This document shows, one piece after another, positions 17,805 to 26,785 of a DNA stretch of 57,112 nucleotides. A program made the position numbers and the translations under genes. The DNA is from Anaerosolibacter carboniphilus (GTDB lineage Bacteria; Bacillota; Clostridia; Peptostreptococcales; Thermotaleaceae), in NCBI RefSeq assembly GCF_014205875.1, contig NZ_JACHEN010000036.1, positions 1 to 57,112 of the forward strand. The letters run 5' to 3'. The notes beneath the pieces were generated by a model. The model saw nothing but the letters and a program-made list of their open reading frames with translations, did no database searches and was not told the origin of the DNA. How positions within the stretch are numbered: the stretch's first letter is position 1; every line of letters begins with the position of its first letter.

Positions 17805-19619
17805 ATGAAAGAACAAAAAAATCCTAAAATGCCGATTATTTATTATTATATAGCAGCACTGATTGTTGTATTGCTTTTAAATGCTTTCGTTTTTCCACTA
17901 TTGTTAAAGCAAGAGATTACTCAGGTTGATTATGGCACATTTCTAACACAAATAGAAAATGGAAAGGTAAAAGTTGTAGAGATAGAGGAGAATCAAATCG
18001 CATTTGTTGCGAAAGACAAAGATGGCAAAGAGAATATATATGTAACAGGGCGTATGGACGATCCAGGGCTAGTCGATCGCCTTCATAATGCAAAAGTTCA
18101 GTTTTCTAAGGTTATTCCAAAAGAAAATTCGCCACTTTTAAATCTTATACTGACGTGGATTGTTCCAATCATTATTTTTATGGGAATTGGGCAGATATTT
18201 GCAAATTCTATGCAGAAGAGAATGGGTGGCAATGCCATGACCTTTGGAAAGAGCAATGCGAAGATTTATGTTGAAGCTCAGACAGGAAAGACCTTTGCTG
18301 ATGTTGCTGGTCAGGATGAAGCGAAGGAAGCGCTTACTGAAATCGTTGATTTTCTGCACAATCCAAGTAAGTATAAAGAAATAGGTGCCATTATGCCTAA
18401 GGGTGCTTTACTTGTAGGACCTCCTGGAACTGGTAAAACACTTCTTGCAAAAGCTGTTGCTGGGGAGGCAAAAGTACCTTTCTTCTCCATTTCAGGATCT
18501 GAGTTTGTTGAAATGTTTGTAGGTATGGGAGCTGCAAGAGTACGTGATCTCTTTAAACAGGCTCAGCAAAAGGCTCCTTGTATCGTATTTATCGATGAGA
18601 TTGATACGATCGGTAAAAAACGTGATAATGGTGGTTTAGGGGGAAATGATGAGAGGGAGCAGACCTTGAATCAGCTATTGACAGAAATGGATGGATTCAA
18701 TGGAGAAAAGGGTGTTGTGATCCTTGCAGCAACCAATCGGCCTGAATCTTTAGATAAGGCATTACTTCGTCCGGGAAGGTTTGACCGTCGTGTTCCTGTA
18801 GAATTACCTGATCTAGCAGGACGTGAAGCAATTTTAAAAGTTCATGCCCAAAAAATAAAATTAGATAAGGATATTGATCTCAATGCGATAGCAAGAGCAA
18901 GTTCAGGGGCATCAGGCGCAGAGCTTGCCAACATTATAAACGAAGGAGCACTTCGCGCAGTAAAATGCGGCCGCAAGTATGTAACACAAAATGATTTGGA
19001 AGAGGCAGTAGAAGTAGTAGTTGCTGGATATCAGCGAAAAGGTGCGGTTGTTTCGCCAAAAGAAAAGCAAATTATTGCATACCATGAAATCGGACACGCA
19101 ATTGTTGCTGCAAAACAGACGGAATCCTCACCCGTACACAAGATAACAATTATTCCTCGTACATCGGGTGCTCTCGGCTATACCATGCAGATATCTGAAG
19201 GAGAAAATGTACTGATGACGAAAGAGGAAGCATTCAATAAAATTGCAACCTATACGGGTGGTCGTGCTGCAGAAGAGCTGATTTTTGGAACGTACACTTC
19301 TGGTGCTTCTAACGATATCGAGCAGGCGACGAAGATTGCAAGAATGATGGTAACACGCTTGGGGATGAGTAGAAATTTTGATATGATGGCACTGGAGACA
19401 GTTTCTAATCAATATCTTGGAGGAGATTCCTCTTTAATATGTTCACAGGAAACGGCGTCAAAAATTGATGAAGAAGTACTTGATATCATCAAAAAAGCCC
19501 ATGAAAAAGCCATTAACATATTAAAGGACAATATGGATAAACTTCATGAACTATCCAGATATCTAATTGAAAGAGAAACCATAACAGGGGATGAGTTTAT
19601 GAGTGTTTTATCTAGATAG
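17805..19619 (+). CDS. ftsH: ATP-dependent zinc metalloprotease FtsH
   Basis: FtsH is a membrane-anchored AAA+ protease that degrades misfolded membrane and short-lived regulatory proteins. The 604-residue product has TM1 (about 11-30), a short extracytoplasmic domain, TM2 (about 108-128), Walker A GPPGTGKT (about 205), Walker B FIDEID, the second region of homology RPGRFDR, and the zinc motif HEIGH (about 427) where most FtsH have HEAGH. The length is somewhat shorter than many orthologues because the C-terminal tail is short. The ATG follows GGGGGAGATGGCGAC. The gene stands alone; a second, housekeeping ftsH near tilS/hpt is usual in Clostridia, so this may be an extra copy. Confidence 0.94.
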   Translation: MKEQKNPKMPIIYYYIAALIVVLLLNAFVFPLLLKQEITQVDYGTFLTQIENGKVKVVEIEENQIAFVAKDKDGKENIYVTGRMDDPGLVDRLHNAKVQFSKVIPKENSPLLNLILTWIVPIIIFMGIGQIFANSMQKRMGGNAMTFGKSNAKIYVEAQTGKTFADVAGQDEAKEALTEIVDFLHNPSKYKEIGAIMPKGALLVGPPGTGKTLLAKAVAGEAKVPFFSISGSEFVEMFVGMGAARVRDLFKQAQQKAPCIVFIDEIDTIGKKRDNGGLGGNDEREQTLNQLLTEMDGFNGEKGVVILAATNRPESLDKALLRPGRFDRRVPVELPDLAGREAILKVHAQKIKLDKDIDLNAIARASSGASGAELANIINEGALRAVKCGRKYVTQNDLEEAVEVVVAGYQRKGAVVSPKEKQIIAYHEIGHAIVAAKQTESSPVHKITIIPRTSGALGYTMQISEGENVLMTKEEAFNKIATYTGGRAAEELIFGTYTSGASNDIEQATKIARMMVTRLGMSRNFDMMALETVSNQYLGGDSSLICSQETASKIDEEVLDIIKKAHEKAINILKDNMDKLHELSRYLIERETITGDEFMSVLSR

Positions 19620-19664
19620 CCTTGCTATAGGATATAATAATTGGTGATTCGATGAAAGGAACGG

Positions 19665-21134
19665 ATGAAGATGACAATTATAAAGCGATTAAGATTATCC
19701 TACGCTGCCATGCTGATGATTCCTATTATCTTGACAATCATTGCGGGGGGACTAATCAGCAGTATATCAGTTTCTGATGAAAACTATAAGATACTAAAAC
19801 AGAGAAATCTTAGTAAAGAGCTTCTAAATTTGAATCAGCAAGCTTCTTGGATAGTAAATAGGCAGATATTGGATAATCCTGATAGCTTTATGGAAGTGAG
19901 CTATATAGAAAAAATACAAAGAGAAATTGGCATCAAGAATGCAGGGCTAATCGTTAGAAAAGATAATACGATTCTACACGTACCAGACTTTTTAGAGAAT
20001 AAAGAAGAGCAGATCAGACTCATGCCATTTAAAAGCACAACGATGGATGAGATGAAGCCGCTAAACAGGCAAGAAGACATTATTTATGTAAGGCTACAAG
20101 ACTTTTATTTTAGCGATCAAAGTGAAGGCAGTGTATATCTTGTGTTTGATACCATACCTCTAAGGAAAGAGTTTTCTCAATTACAATCTTCTTTGATAAT
20201 TTTTGCCATCTTAATAATGATGAGTACAAATGGAATACTGACGTTACTTGTATATCGAAGTATCATGAAACCTTTAGGGGAATTGAAACATGCATCAAAT
20301 GCAATAAAAGAAGGCAATTATGATTATCGTATTCAAAATGTTTTTAAGGATGAGTTTGGGGAGGTTATTTCGTCCTTTGAAGCAATGAGGGAACAACTAA
20401 AAGAATCATTACAAATACAGCATCAATATGAGGAAAATCGAAAGATACTCCTTACCCATATATCTCACGATCTAAAAACACCGATTACTTCGATTAAAGG
20501 ATATATTGAAGGCATTAAAGATGGTGTAGCCGATACGCCAGAAAAAATGAAGAAGTATATTGATACAATTTACCGAAAAGCTAAGGATATGAATGAATTA
20601 ATCGACGATCTGTTTCTCTTTTCTAAATTGGATTTGCAGAAATACAGTTTTGATTTTAGAGTTCTTGATATTGTCCATTATATGAAAGATATAGTAGAAG
20701 AACTGCAATTTGATCTGCAAAAGAAAGGTATCGTGTTAGATTTAGAACATCCTATGAAGGAATTAACAGTAATGGGAGATGGGAACAATTTGAGAAGGGT
20801 CATTACGAATATTATTGATAATTCTATCAAATATGCAGGACATGATCAAATCCGTATTTTTATCAATATAAAAGAGATGACAGATCAAGTGCTTATTGAA
20901 ATTCGAGATAATGGAAAAGGAATCTCCAAAGAAGCACAACCTTTCGTTTTTGATGAATTTTATAGAGCTGATCCATCCAGAAATATGAATACCTATGGCA
21001 GTGGATTAGGACTATCGATTATTAAGAAAATCATCGAAGAACATGGGGGAGAGATTTGGATGGAAAGTGAACTCAACCATGGCACAAGCATTTTCTTTAC
21101 ATTGAGAAAAGCGGCGAAGGAGGAAGTCATATGA
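19665..21134 (+). CDS. Sensor histidine kinase (HAMP-HisKA-HATPase)
   Basis: The 489-residue kinase has TM1 (about 11-31), an extracytoplasmic region of about 140 residues, TM2 (about 172-197), a HAMP linker, the phosphoacceptor segment LTHISHDLKTPITS (His near 268), and the ATP-binding boxes NIIDNSIKY, DNGKGI and GSGLGLSI. It resembles the BaeS/YvrG-like kinases of Firmicutes. ATG 19665 and ATG 19671 both sit behind GAAAGGA and cannot be separated by eye. Its TGA overlaps the ATG of the response regulator (ATGA), so the order is kinase first, regulator second, with coupled translation. Confidence 0.92.
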   Translation: MKMTIIKRLRLSYAAMLMIPIILTIIAGGLISSISVSDENYKILKQRNLSKELLNLNQQASWIVNRQILDNPDSFMEVSYIEKIQREIGIKNAGLIVRKDNTILHVPDFLENKEEQIRLMPFKSTTMDEMKPLNRQEDIIYVRLQDFYFSDQSEGSVYLVFDTIPLRKEFSQLQSSLIIFAILIMMSTNGILTLLVYRSIMKPLGELKHASNAIKEGNYDYRIQNVFKDEFGEVISSFEAMREQLKESLQIQHQYEENRKILLTHISHDLKTPITSIKGYIEGIKDGVADTPEKMKKYIDTIYRKAKDMNELIDDLFLFSKLDLQKYSFDFRVLDIVHYMKDIVEELQFDLQKKGIVLDLEHPMKELTVMGDGNNLRRVITNIIDNSIKYAGHDQIRIFINIKEMTDQVLIEIRDNGKGISKEAQPFVFDEFYRADPSRNMNTYGSGLGLSIIKKIIEEHGGEIWMESELNHGTSIFFTLRKAAKEEVI

Positions 21135-21820
21135 AGAAAATATTGATTATAGAAGATGATATTAGCATTGCAGAGTTGCAAAAAGACTATTTAGAGGTCA
21201 GTCAATTTCAAGTAGACATAGAAACCACAGGGGATGAAGGACTAAGAAAGGCATTAGATCATCCTTATGATTTGATTATTCTAGATCTCATGCTGCCAGG
21301 TAAGGATGGTTTTGAAATCTGTAAACAGATTCGATTAAAGAAGGATATACCAATATTAATGGTATCTGCCAAAAAGGAAGACATTGATAAGATACGGGGA
21401 TTTGGGCTGGGAGCAGATGACTATATAACGAAGCCCTTTAGTCCGAGTGAGCTAGTTGCAAGGGTGAGAGCTCACATTTCAAGATTTGAGAGGTTGACCT
21501 CTAGTGATGAAGGCAAAACACATCAAATTGTCATTGGCGAATTAAGTATAGATAGAGTTTCTAGGAGAGTTTATGTAAATCAAGAAGAAAAGTTGCTAAC
21601 CACAAAGGAATTTGATCTGTTATGTTTATTGGCTCAAAACCCAGAAAGGGTGTTTAGCAAGGAGGAAATTTTTGAAAAAATATGGGGATGGGAGTCATTT
21701 GGAGACATCGCAACTGTAGTGGTGCACATCAGAAAGATTCGAGAAAAAATTGAGAGGGACCCATCAAATCCGAGATATATTGAAACCCTTTGGGGATCCG
21801 GGTATAGATTAAAGGCATAA
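21131..21820 (+). CDS. OmpR/PhoB-family response regulator
   Basis: The 229-residue regulator has a receiver domain with D9-D10, phospho-acceptor Asp52 in LIILDLMLPG, the VSAKK switch and ITKPFSP lysine. A winged-helix effector domain from about residue 130 ends in LWGSGYRLKA. It overlaps the kinase gene by four bases and is followed after 67 bases by a small membrane protein that may be part of the same unit. Targets are unknown. Confidence 0.93.
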   Translation: MKKILIIEDDISIAELQKDYLEVSQFQVDIETTGDEGLRKALDHPYDLIILDLMLPGKDGFEICKQIRLKKDIPILMVSAKKEDIDKIRGFGLGADDYITKPFSPSELVARVRAHISRFERLTSSDEGKTHQIVIGELSIDRVSRRVYVNQEEKLLTTKEFDLLCLLAQNPERVFSKEEIFEKIWGWESFGDIATVVVHIRKIREKIERDPSNPRYIETLWGSGYRLKA

Positions 21821-21887
21821 ATACGAGGAAAAAACGGACTGGTTTCAGCAGATAATAAATGAAATGATAGTTGAAAGGGGGATTTTG

Positions 21888-22217
21888 ATGAATACATTTG
21901 TTCAATTTGTATGGATCCTTGCGCTGTACATGTTGGTTAGTCGAGTTTTTGGAAAGATTGTACAAGCAGGAGCTAATTCATCAAAAGAAAATGAAAGAAC
22001 AGTCAATGGGTTAGAGAAAAATGAAGATTTAGCAAAAGAAATTCGCACACAAAGTGAGAGCATAATAGAAGTGGTAAAGGACGCATATTGCGAGGCATAT
22101 ATTCCAAAAGAAAAGGCATATCAGGTGATAGATGAAGACGGTACAGTACATTATTTCTGTAGTTGGGATTGCAGACAGAAATATATACAAGCCCATGAAC
22201 ACATAAAAGCATCTTAG
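21888..22217 (+). CDS. Small membrane-anchored protein with YHS-like cysteine motif
   Basis: The 109-residue protein has one N-terminal membrane helix (about 3-20) and a charged linker. Its C-terminal part reads DAYCEAYIPKEKAYQV...HYFCSWDCRQKY. The pattern of a Cys in an xPxC-like start, then F-C-S-x-x-C about 25 residues later, is that of the YHS/PP0621-type metal-binding motif. A cytoplasmic YHS-like domain tethered to the membrane is my reading. The ATG at 21888 follows AAAGGGGGA; the frame extends upstream to 21864. It follows the two-component pair and may be co-transcribed. Function unknown; it could bind a metal ion. Confidence 0.65.
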   Translation: MNTFVQFVWILALYMLVSRVFGKIVQAGANSSKENERTVNGLEKNEDLAKEIRTQSESIIEVVKDAYCEAYIPKEKAYQVIDEDGTVHYFCSWDCRQKYIQAHEHIKAS

Positions 22218-22229
22218 ATCACCAAGCAA

Positions 22230-22297
22230 AGAGGACTTTCTAGGGCTGTAGATCATTAGTTTCGTATGAAAGGTCTATGTCCTAGGATCAGTCCTCT
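22230..22297 (+). terminator. Imperfect stem-loop after the YHS-like gene
   Basis: AGAGGACT (22230-22237) pairs with AGTCCTCT (22290-22297) across a partly paired interior containing CTAGG/CCTAG. The tail CTTATCTAATAC is not a proper T run, so termination is only possible. Confidence 0.4.
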
Positions 22298-22410
22298 TAT
22301 CTAATACATAGAAATGCAAAGTCAGTCTTTATATCATAGTGGTTAAGCAGGAAGACGATGAATCAAATACCTTTGATAACATCAAAGGAAACTACGAGGG
22401 GTGACAGGAT

Positions 22411-24150
22411 ATGTCTTTATTAAAAAAGAAAAAGCCAACAACTATGCGTAAAAAATGGACAAAGAACATCATGATGTTAGTATCTTCCATATTCATCTGC
22501 TTTGGTATCTTTCTATTTATTATGGTACAGAAGGGAACTACACAAGTGATACATATGGCATTTACGATCATGGAGAATGTAATCACCCAGGAATTAGCAG
22601 AGGAAGATCTAGAAAAATTAATAGCTGAGAAAGATACACAAAATGAAGGATATAAAGCCCTGGATGAGCAACTTACGCTGCTACATAAAAAGGCAGGAGA
22701 GTTTATTCCTAGTCTATATTTAGTCATAAAAGATAAGAATGGAGATTGGGTGTATTTGATAGACAAAGGCAATTCTCAAGGAAATGAAATCGGAGCGCCT
22801 TATCAATGGCAAGAGGATCAAGAGCAGCAAGATATTATGGATGGCAAAATCTATTTATCGCCTTTGAGACAAGACTTTATAGAGCAAAAGGCAATGTTGT
22901 CTGTTGGAATACCGATTAAGGAGAAGGATGTGGCTGCGGGGTTCTTAGGACTAGATATCAATGCCAGCGTCTTAATAAAGTTTCAATTCATACTAATAGC
23001 AGCATTGATTCTTATGATGTTATTGGCGCTGCTTTTCATTTGGTTCATTGTAAAAGCTATGACGAAAAAACAGACCCAGTCTATTGTTGTATTAACTGAA
23101 AAAATGAAGGAATTAACAAGTTTAGGCGGAGATTTGACCCAGAGGATTGAAATACAGAGCATGGATGAGATCGGGGAATTAGCGGGATATACGAATCAGA
23201 TGTTGGATACAATTCAATCTCTTATACAAAAAATCAATCAATCCTTTTCGGAGTTACGCTTGACGAGCCAGGAATTCGCAAGTGCATTTCAGGAAACCGC
23301 CACTGATTTTGAAGTGATTGATGGAAACATCGTCAATATGGTAAATCGGATGACAGAGCAAACAGAAGGTACAACTACTGTGGCCAATCGTATGGTGGAT
23401 ATCCATAGTGCAGTTAACGAAGTTGCAGAATACATACAATCTGTTGCAGTGGAAGCTGTACAGACAGAAAAAAACACCTCTGAAGGGAATCGAATCGTTA
23501 AAGTAATGAAGGAACATGTGGAGAATGTCGTGAATACCGCAGATGATATGGCTAGTATGGTAAGGAATTTGGGTAACAAGTCAAAAGAGATCAATGGAAT
23601 TGTTGATACGATTACTTCGATCGCCAATCAAACCAATCTTCTTGCTTTAAATGCATCTATTGAGGCAGCAAGAGCTGGAGAACACGGAAAGGGATTTGCA
23701 GTTGTTGCAGGTGAGGTTCGAAAGTTAGCGGAGGAGTCAGCCAAATCAGCAGAAGGAATTTCTAAGCTTATTCATGAAATTATGAACGGAATTGAAGGCA
23801 CACAACTTTTGATGAAAGATGTTTCCAGAAAGACCAATGAAGAAAAGGATCACATGAGATTGCTCGAAGAAAAATTTGGACAGATCAATGAATCTTTTCA
23901 TCGTGTCTCTGAGATGGTAACTGAATTATCTGGATCTTCTGAGGAGATCGCTGCAAATAGTACATTGGTATCCAATGAAATAGTGGCGCTAAGTAGTAAA
24001 TCAGAAGCCAATATGGACACTGTTCAAGAAGTGAGTGATCTACTGAATAAAGAATTGAAAGTTGTTCAACAAATGGTAGCAACCATGACTCAACTGGAGC
24101 AAACTACAAAAAATGTGAGCGATAGCCTAAATAATTTAAAAGTAGACTAG
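22411..24150 (+). CDS. Methyl-accepting chemotaxis protein
   Basis: The 579-residue chemoreceptor has TM1 (about 22-42), an extracytoplasmic sensor domain of about 145 residues (no Cache motif that I can name with certainty), TM2 (about 187-211), HAMP, and a cytoplasmic signalling domain with the hairpin tip [20 protein letters not shown] and [14 protein letters not shown]. The tip is the strongly conserved CheA/CheW contact. The ATG follows AGGGGTGACAGGAT. No che operon is adjacent; a CheX-like gene lies 21 kb away. The ligand is unknown. Confidence 0.95.
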   Translation: MSLLKKKKPTTMRKKWTKNIMMLVSSIFICFGIFLFIMVQKGTTQVIHMAFTIMENVITQELAEEDLEKLIAEKDTQNEGYKALDEQLTLLHKKAGEFIPSLYLVIKDKNGDWVYLIDKGNSQGNEIGAPYQWQEDQEQQDIMDGKIYLSPLRQDFIEQKAMLSVGIPIKEKDVAAGFLGLDINASVLIKFQFILIAALILMMLLALLFIWFIVKAMTKKQTQSIVVLTEKMKELTSLGGDLTQRIEIQSMDEIGELAGYTNQMLDTIQSLIQKINQSFSELRLTSQEFASAFQETATDFEVIDGNIVNMVNRMTEQTEGTTTVANRMVDIHSAVNEVAEYIQSVAVEAVQTEKNTSEGNRIVKVMKEHVENVVNTADDMASMVRNLGNKSKEINGIVDTITSIANQTNLLALNASIEAARAGEHGKGFAVVAGEVRKLAEESAKSAEGISKLIHEIMNGIEGTQLLMKDVSRKTNEEKDHMRLLEEKFGQINESFHRVSEMVTELSGSSEEIAANSTLVSNEIVALSSKSEANMDTVQEVSDLLNKELKVVQQMVATMTQLEQTTKNVSDSLNNLKVD

Positions 24151-24336
24151 TTATTGAAAACAATTTTGGTGGGAAACAGATTAGTAGAGCTTTAGAAGGG
24201 GACATGGTTCCTTTGAATATATTGATAGGATAATATTGACTGGGAAAAATTTTTATTCAAAGTTTGCTATAGGATATATATTCATAATCGTAGATTGATG
24301 TGTGGCAAAATTATGCAAGGATGAGGTTAAGCTTGG

Positions 24337-24510
24337 TAGGGGCGAACAGTGTTCGCCAGTAGACCGCAGATATCATCTTACTTGTCATCCTGAACGATAG
24401 TGAAGGATCTGTACTTATTACTTCCTTTAGATACTTCGCTGTGCTCAGTATGACACGATCTAGGGGGTGACACACATACTTCATATACAGGCGAACAATG
24501 TTCGCCCCTA
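24337..24510. repeat. MITE-like repeat A with 21-bp terminal inverted repeats
   Basis: The left end (24337-24357) starts TAGGGGCGAACAGTG and matches the complement of the right end (24490-24510) at 20 of 21 positions. Each end is itself a small palindrome (GGCGAACA.TGTTCGCC). The element is 174 bp and carries no ORF. A further pair, AGGTTAAG at 24324-24331 and CTTAACCT at 24539-24546, lies just outside. It shares its end sequence with repeat B at 55871-55941. It fills most of the gap 24151-24802. Confidence 0.7.
24384..24454. repeat. Second inverted-repeat element nested inside repeat A
   Basis: GTCATCCTGAACGA... at 24384-24410 is matched, inverted and with several changes, by ...GTGCTCAGTATGAC at 24429-24454. 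This GTCATCCTGA-type end is common in small dispersed bacterial repeats. Its position between the ends of repeat A suggests insertion of one element into another. Confidence 0.6.
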
Positions 24511-24666
24511 CGTTTTTTTCTAACCTTAACCGTTACCCCTTAACCTACGTGATTAATTGTGGCGTAATATTTATTAACTGCGGAATTAACCTATTTAGGC
24601 ATGAAACAAGGGTAGACTAAAAACATATGAAATCTCTGTAAACTTCTTTAATAAAGCCTAACAAAT

Positions 24667-24704
24667 AAGAACTATAGAGTGTATTTTATATCTCTATAGT
24701 TCTT
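24667..24704 (+). terminator. Hairpin nearly identical to the terminator at 11592
   Basis: A 13-bp perfect stem (24667-24679 with 24692-24704) contains AAGAACTATAGAG, followed by TTTCATATTAT. Its arms, loop and trailing TTATATTAT closely match 11592-11640, although the nearest upstream gene ends 500 bases away. It may be a mobile terminator copy. Confidence 0.65.
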
Positions 24705-24802
24705 TCATATTATATCTAGTCTATAGTTTAAAGCTTTACTAACATTCCTTCGGGCAATTGAATATTATGTATAGAATGAATTGTTTAAAGGGGGATTGTT
24801 TC

Positions 24803-24994
24803 ATGCCGAATGGTTATGAATATATTTATATTGTTCAGCAAGGAGACACGCTATATTCAATTGCAAAACGATTTGATACGACAATAGAGCAAATTATGAG
24901 ATTGAATCATCTAGATAATCCATTAATAATGGTAGGTCAGCGACTATTAATCCCAGACCGAGCATTATACTATGGTAGCACAAGCATTGTTTAA
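24803..24994 (+). CDS. Small LysM-domain protein
   Basis: The 63-residue protein is essentially one LysM peptidoglycan-binding domain: YIVQQGDTLYSIAKRF, TTIEQIMRLNHLDNP, VGQRLLIP. No signal peptide or catalytic domain is present. The ATG at 24803 is set by AAAGGGGGATTG; the frame extends to 24758 without a ribosome site. Similar single-LysM proteins occur in spore formers and often sit on spore layers, but no direct evidence is seen here. A comparable LysM-only gene is at 33480-33668. Confidence 0.8.
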   Translation: MPNGYEYIYIVQQGDTLYSIAKRFDTTIEQIMRLNHLDNPLIMVGQRLLIPDRALYYGSTSIV

Positions 24995-25172
24995 AATGAT
25001 AGTAAGTTGGATAATTCCAACCGATACATTTAGCAGTTTTACAACTCGCGTGGTGCTTATCAAAGAAACGCAAATTTTGGGTATACAATAATTATTGAGA
25101 AATTGCCCTTTGTAATACAGGGAAGGAATTCGAACCCCAAAAAGCGAATAAAATACAAAAAGGGGGAAGAAT

Positions 25173-26111
25173 ATGAGCACAAATTTAAATAATGAAATAC
25201 TAGCAGTAAAGAAAAAGATATTGGAAAAGGAAAGAACACTGCGATTACTGGAAAAGACAAAGCAGCAGCTAAATATTGAGCAGGCGAGAAAAGAAGAATT
25301 ATATGAAAAATTCATTCGAGAAAGAAAAGATGTAGAAGCGCTAGAGGGAATCACTTTGACAAACTTATTCGCTACGATCTTAGGCACAAAAGAGGAGAAA
25401 TTGGATAAGGAAAAGCAAGAATTTTTAGCTGCAAAACTGAAATATGATGAAGCTAACAACGGGATAACCCAATTAAATAGTGTGTTATCTGAACTGAAGC
25501 AGGAATTGAATGCATTTGGCGATCCCGATCTGGAATATGAAAAATTGATTGAGAGAAAAATGGAGTTGTTTAAGGGGAATAGAGAATTTGATGACAGCAT
25601 TTTTATGTGGGAAGAGGAGAAGTCTCAGGTAGAGCATACTATCAAGGAATTACAGGAAGCACGGTCAGCAGGAATAGAACTTGTTGATAGGCTGAGGAAG
25701 GTAGAGAACGAGCTGAAATCAGCCAGCGGATGGGGAACTTGGGATATGCTTGGAGGTGGCTTGATTGCAACGATGGCGAAGCATTCTAAGATTGATGAAG
25801 CCAAGGAAACGATGGCACAGGCTCAGTTTTTAGCGAAACGTTTTGAAAGAGAATTAGCTGACATCGGTGAGAATATGGCTTTTGACATAGAAATTGGTTC
25901 CTTTGCTACCTTTGCGGATTACTTTTTTGATGGATTGATTGCTGATTGGGTAGTGCAGGATCGTATTCATGAATCGTTGAGCCGAGTAGAGCAAATGGGT
26001 AGCAAGGTAGAACTCTTGCTGACGAGAATCTCCAAGGGGATAAAGGAAATGGAGGAAAAAGCGAAAGATATTGATGAAGAAATTAAAAAGTTTGTTGAAG
26101 GCATGCAGTAA
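25173..26111 (+). CDS. Coiled-coil protein of unknown function
   Basis: I do not recognise a named family. The 312-residue product is highly charged and predicted helical, with coiled-coil-like heptads in residues about 8-70, 85-125 and 255-310. In between lies a conserved-looking glycine-rich core, SGWGTWDMLGGGLIATMAKH (near 187-206), followed by acidic and aromatic residues (FATFADYFFDGLIADW). No signal peptide, no membrane segment, no cysteine. The ATG follows AAAGGGGGAAGAAT. It is monocistronic with a good terminator. The Gly-Trp core between coiled coils suggests a structural or membrane-associating role, which is inference only. Confidence 0.7.
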   Translation: MSTNLNNEILAVKKKILEKERTLRLLEKTKQQLNIEQARKEELYEKFIRERKDVEALEGITLTNLFATILGTKEEKLDKEKQEFLAAKLKYDEANNGITQLNSVLSELKQELNAFGDPDLEYEKLIERKMELFKGNREFDDSIFMWEEEKSQVEHTIKELQEARSAGIELVDRLRKVENELKSASGWGTWDMLGGGLIATMAKHSKIDEAKETMAQAQFLAKRFERELADIGENMAFDIEIGSFATFADYFFDGLIADWVVQDRIHESLSRVEQMGSKVELLLTRISKGIKEMEEKAKDIDEEIKKFVEGMQ

Positions 26112-26213
26112 TCTGTTCTTTGGTGGAAAAGCATCATCCCAGAATTTTCGTAAAAAAACCTTTACAAACTCTTTTTTATAATATTTTTTGAGAATATCAA
26201 ATGGACTGATTGA

Positions 26214-26256
26214 AGGTCATGGGTAGAGTACTATTTAGCCATGACTTTTTCTTTTT
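26214..26256 (+). terminator. Terminator after the coiled-coil gene
   Basis: GTCATGG (26216-26222) pairs with CCATGAC (26239-26245), followed by TTTTTCTTTTT. Confidence 0.85.
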
Positions 26257-26325
26257 AGTATTCTTAAAATAGAAATTTGACCATTTATAACCTGGAAATT
26301 TTAGAATTTATTTTAGTAAAAGAAC

Positions 26326-26354
26326 TTGACATTGAAAGATTACACGCATAATAT
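26326..26354 (+). promoter_or_regulatory. Promoter of the blaI-M56 operon
   Basis: A perfect TTGACA (26326-26331) is followed after 17 bases by TAATAT (26349-26354). The spacer and -10 lie inside the left arm of the palindrome at 26338-26379. Confidence 0.65.
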
Positions 26355-26379
26355 TTAATTAAATATTATGCGTGTAATC
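26338..26379. promoter_or_regulatory. 42-bp perfect palindrome, probable BlaI-type operator
   Basis: Every base from 26338 to 26379 pairs with its partner around the centre 26358/26359. The outer parts read ATTACACGC and GCGTGTAAT, which contain the TACA/TGTA half-sites typical of BlaI/MecI operators. It covers the -10 box and the expected start site and ends 5 bases before the ribosome site of the repressor gene, so autorepression is the simple reading. Confidence 0.7.
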
Positions 26380-26394
26380 CAAGGAGGCAGTGGT

Positions 26395-26769
26395 ATGAAG
26401 AAGATTCCACAAATATCTGATGCAGAGTGGGAGATTATGAAGATTGTCTGGAGTAATCCTAAAATAACAGCAAATCAAGTGATAGAAATGCTTGGTGATG
26501 ATGTGACATGGAAGCCTAAAACAGTGAAAGCCTTGATCAATAGGCTGCTGAATAAAGGAGCCATTGGATATGAAAAGGATGGCAGATCCTATTTATACTA
26601 TCCCTTGGTTTCAGAAAAAGATTGTGTAAAGGCAGAGAGTGAGTCTTTTCTCAATAAAGTATTTAATGGCTCCTTCAGTCTAATGATGGCAAATTTTCTA
26701 GAAAAGGTTGAGTTGTCTCCTGAAGATATTGAAGAATTAAAGCAAATGCTCGATGAAGGTAAAAAGTAG
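26395..26769 (+). CDS. blaI: BlaI/MecI-family transcriptional repressor
   Basis: The 124-residue protein has the winged-helix fold and wording of BlaI/MecI (ISDAEWEIMKIVW, WKPKTVKALINRLLNKGAI, YEKDGRSYLYYPLVS). Length is normal. In this family a partner membrane protease inactivates the repressor by cleavage or triggers it. The ATG at 26395 follows AAGGAGGCAGTGGT; the frame is open to 26368, but that ATG lies in the operator. The M56 protease gene follows after 16 bases. No beta-lactamase or penicillin-binding protein gene is adjacent, so antibiotic resistance should not be assumed from the symbol. Confidence 0.9.
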   Translation: MKKIPQISDAEWEIMKIVWSNPKITANQVIEMLGDDVTWKPKTVKALINRLLNKGAIGYEKDGRSYLYYPLVSEKDCVKAESESFLNKVFNGSFSLMMANFLEKVELSPEDIEELKQMLDEGKK

Positions 26770-26785
26770 AATGGGGGAGTAGGAT

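Noticed and set aside
24337..24510. CRISPR-like repeats
   Set aside because: The repeats are inverted pairs, not regularly spaced direct repeats, and no cas gene is present.
25100..25145. tRNA-like fragment on the minus strand (GGGTTCGAAT near 25130)
   Set aside because: It resembles a T-loop only; no acceptor, anticodon or D-arm can be paired.
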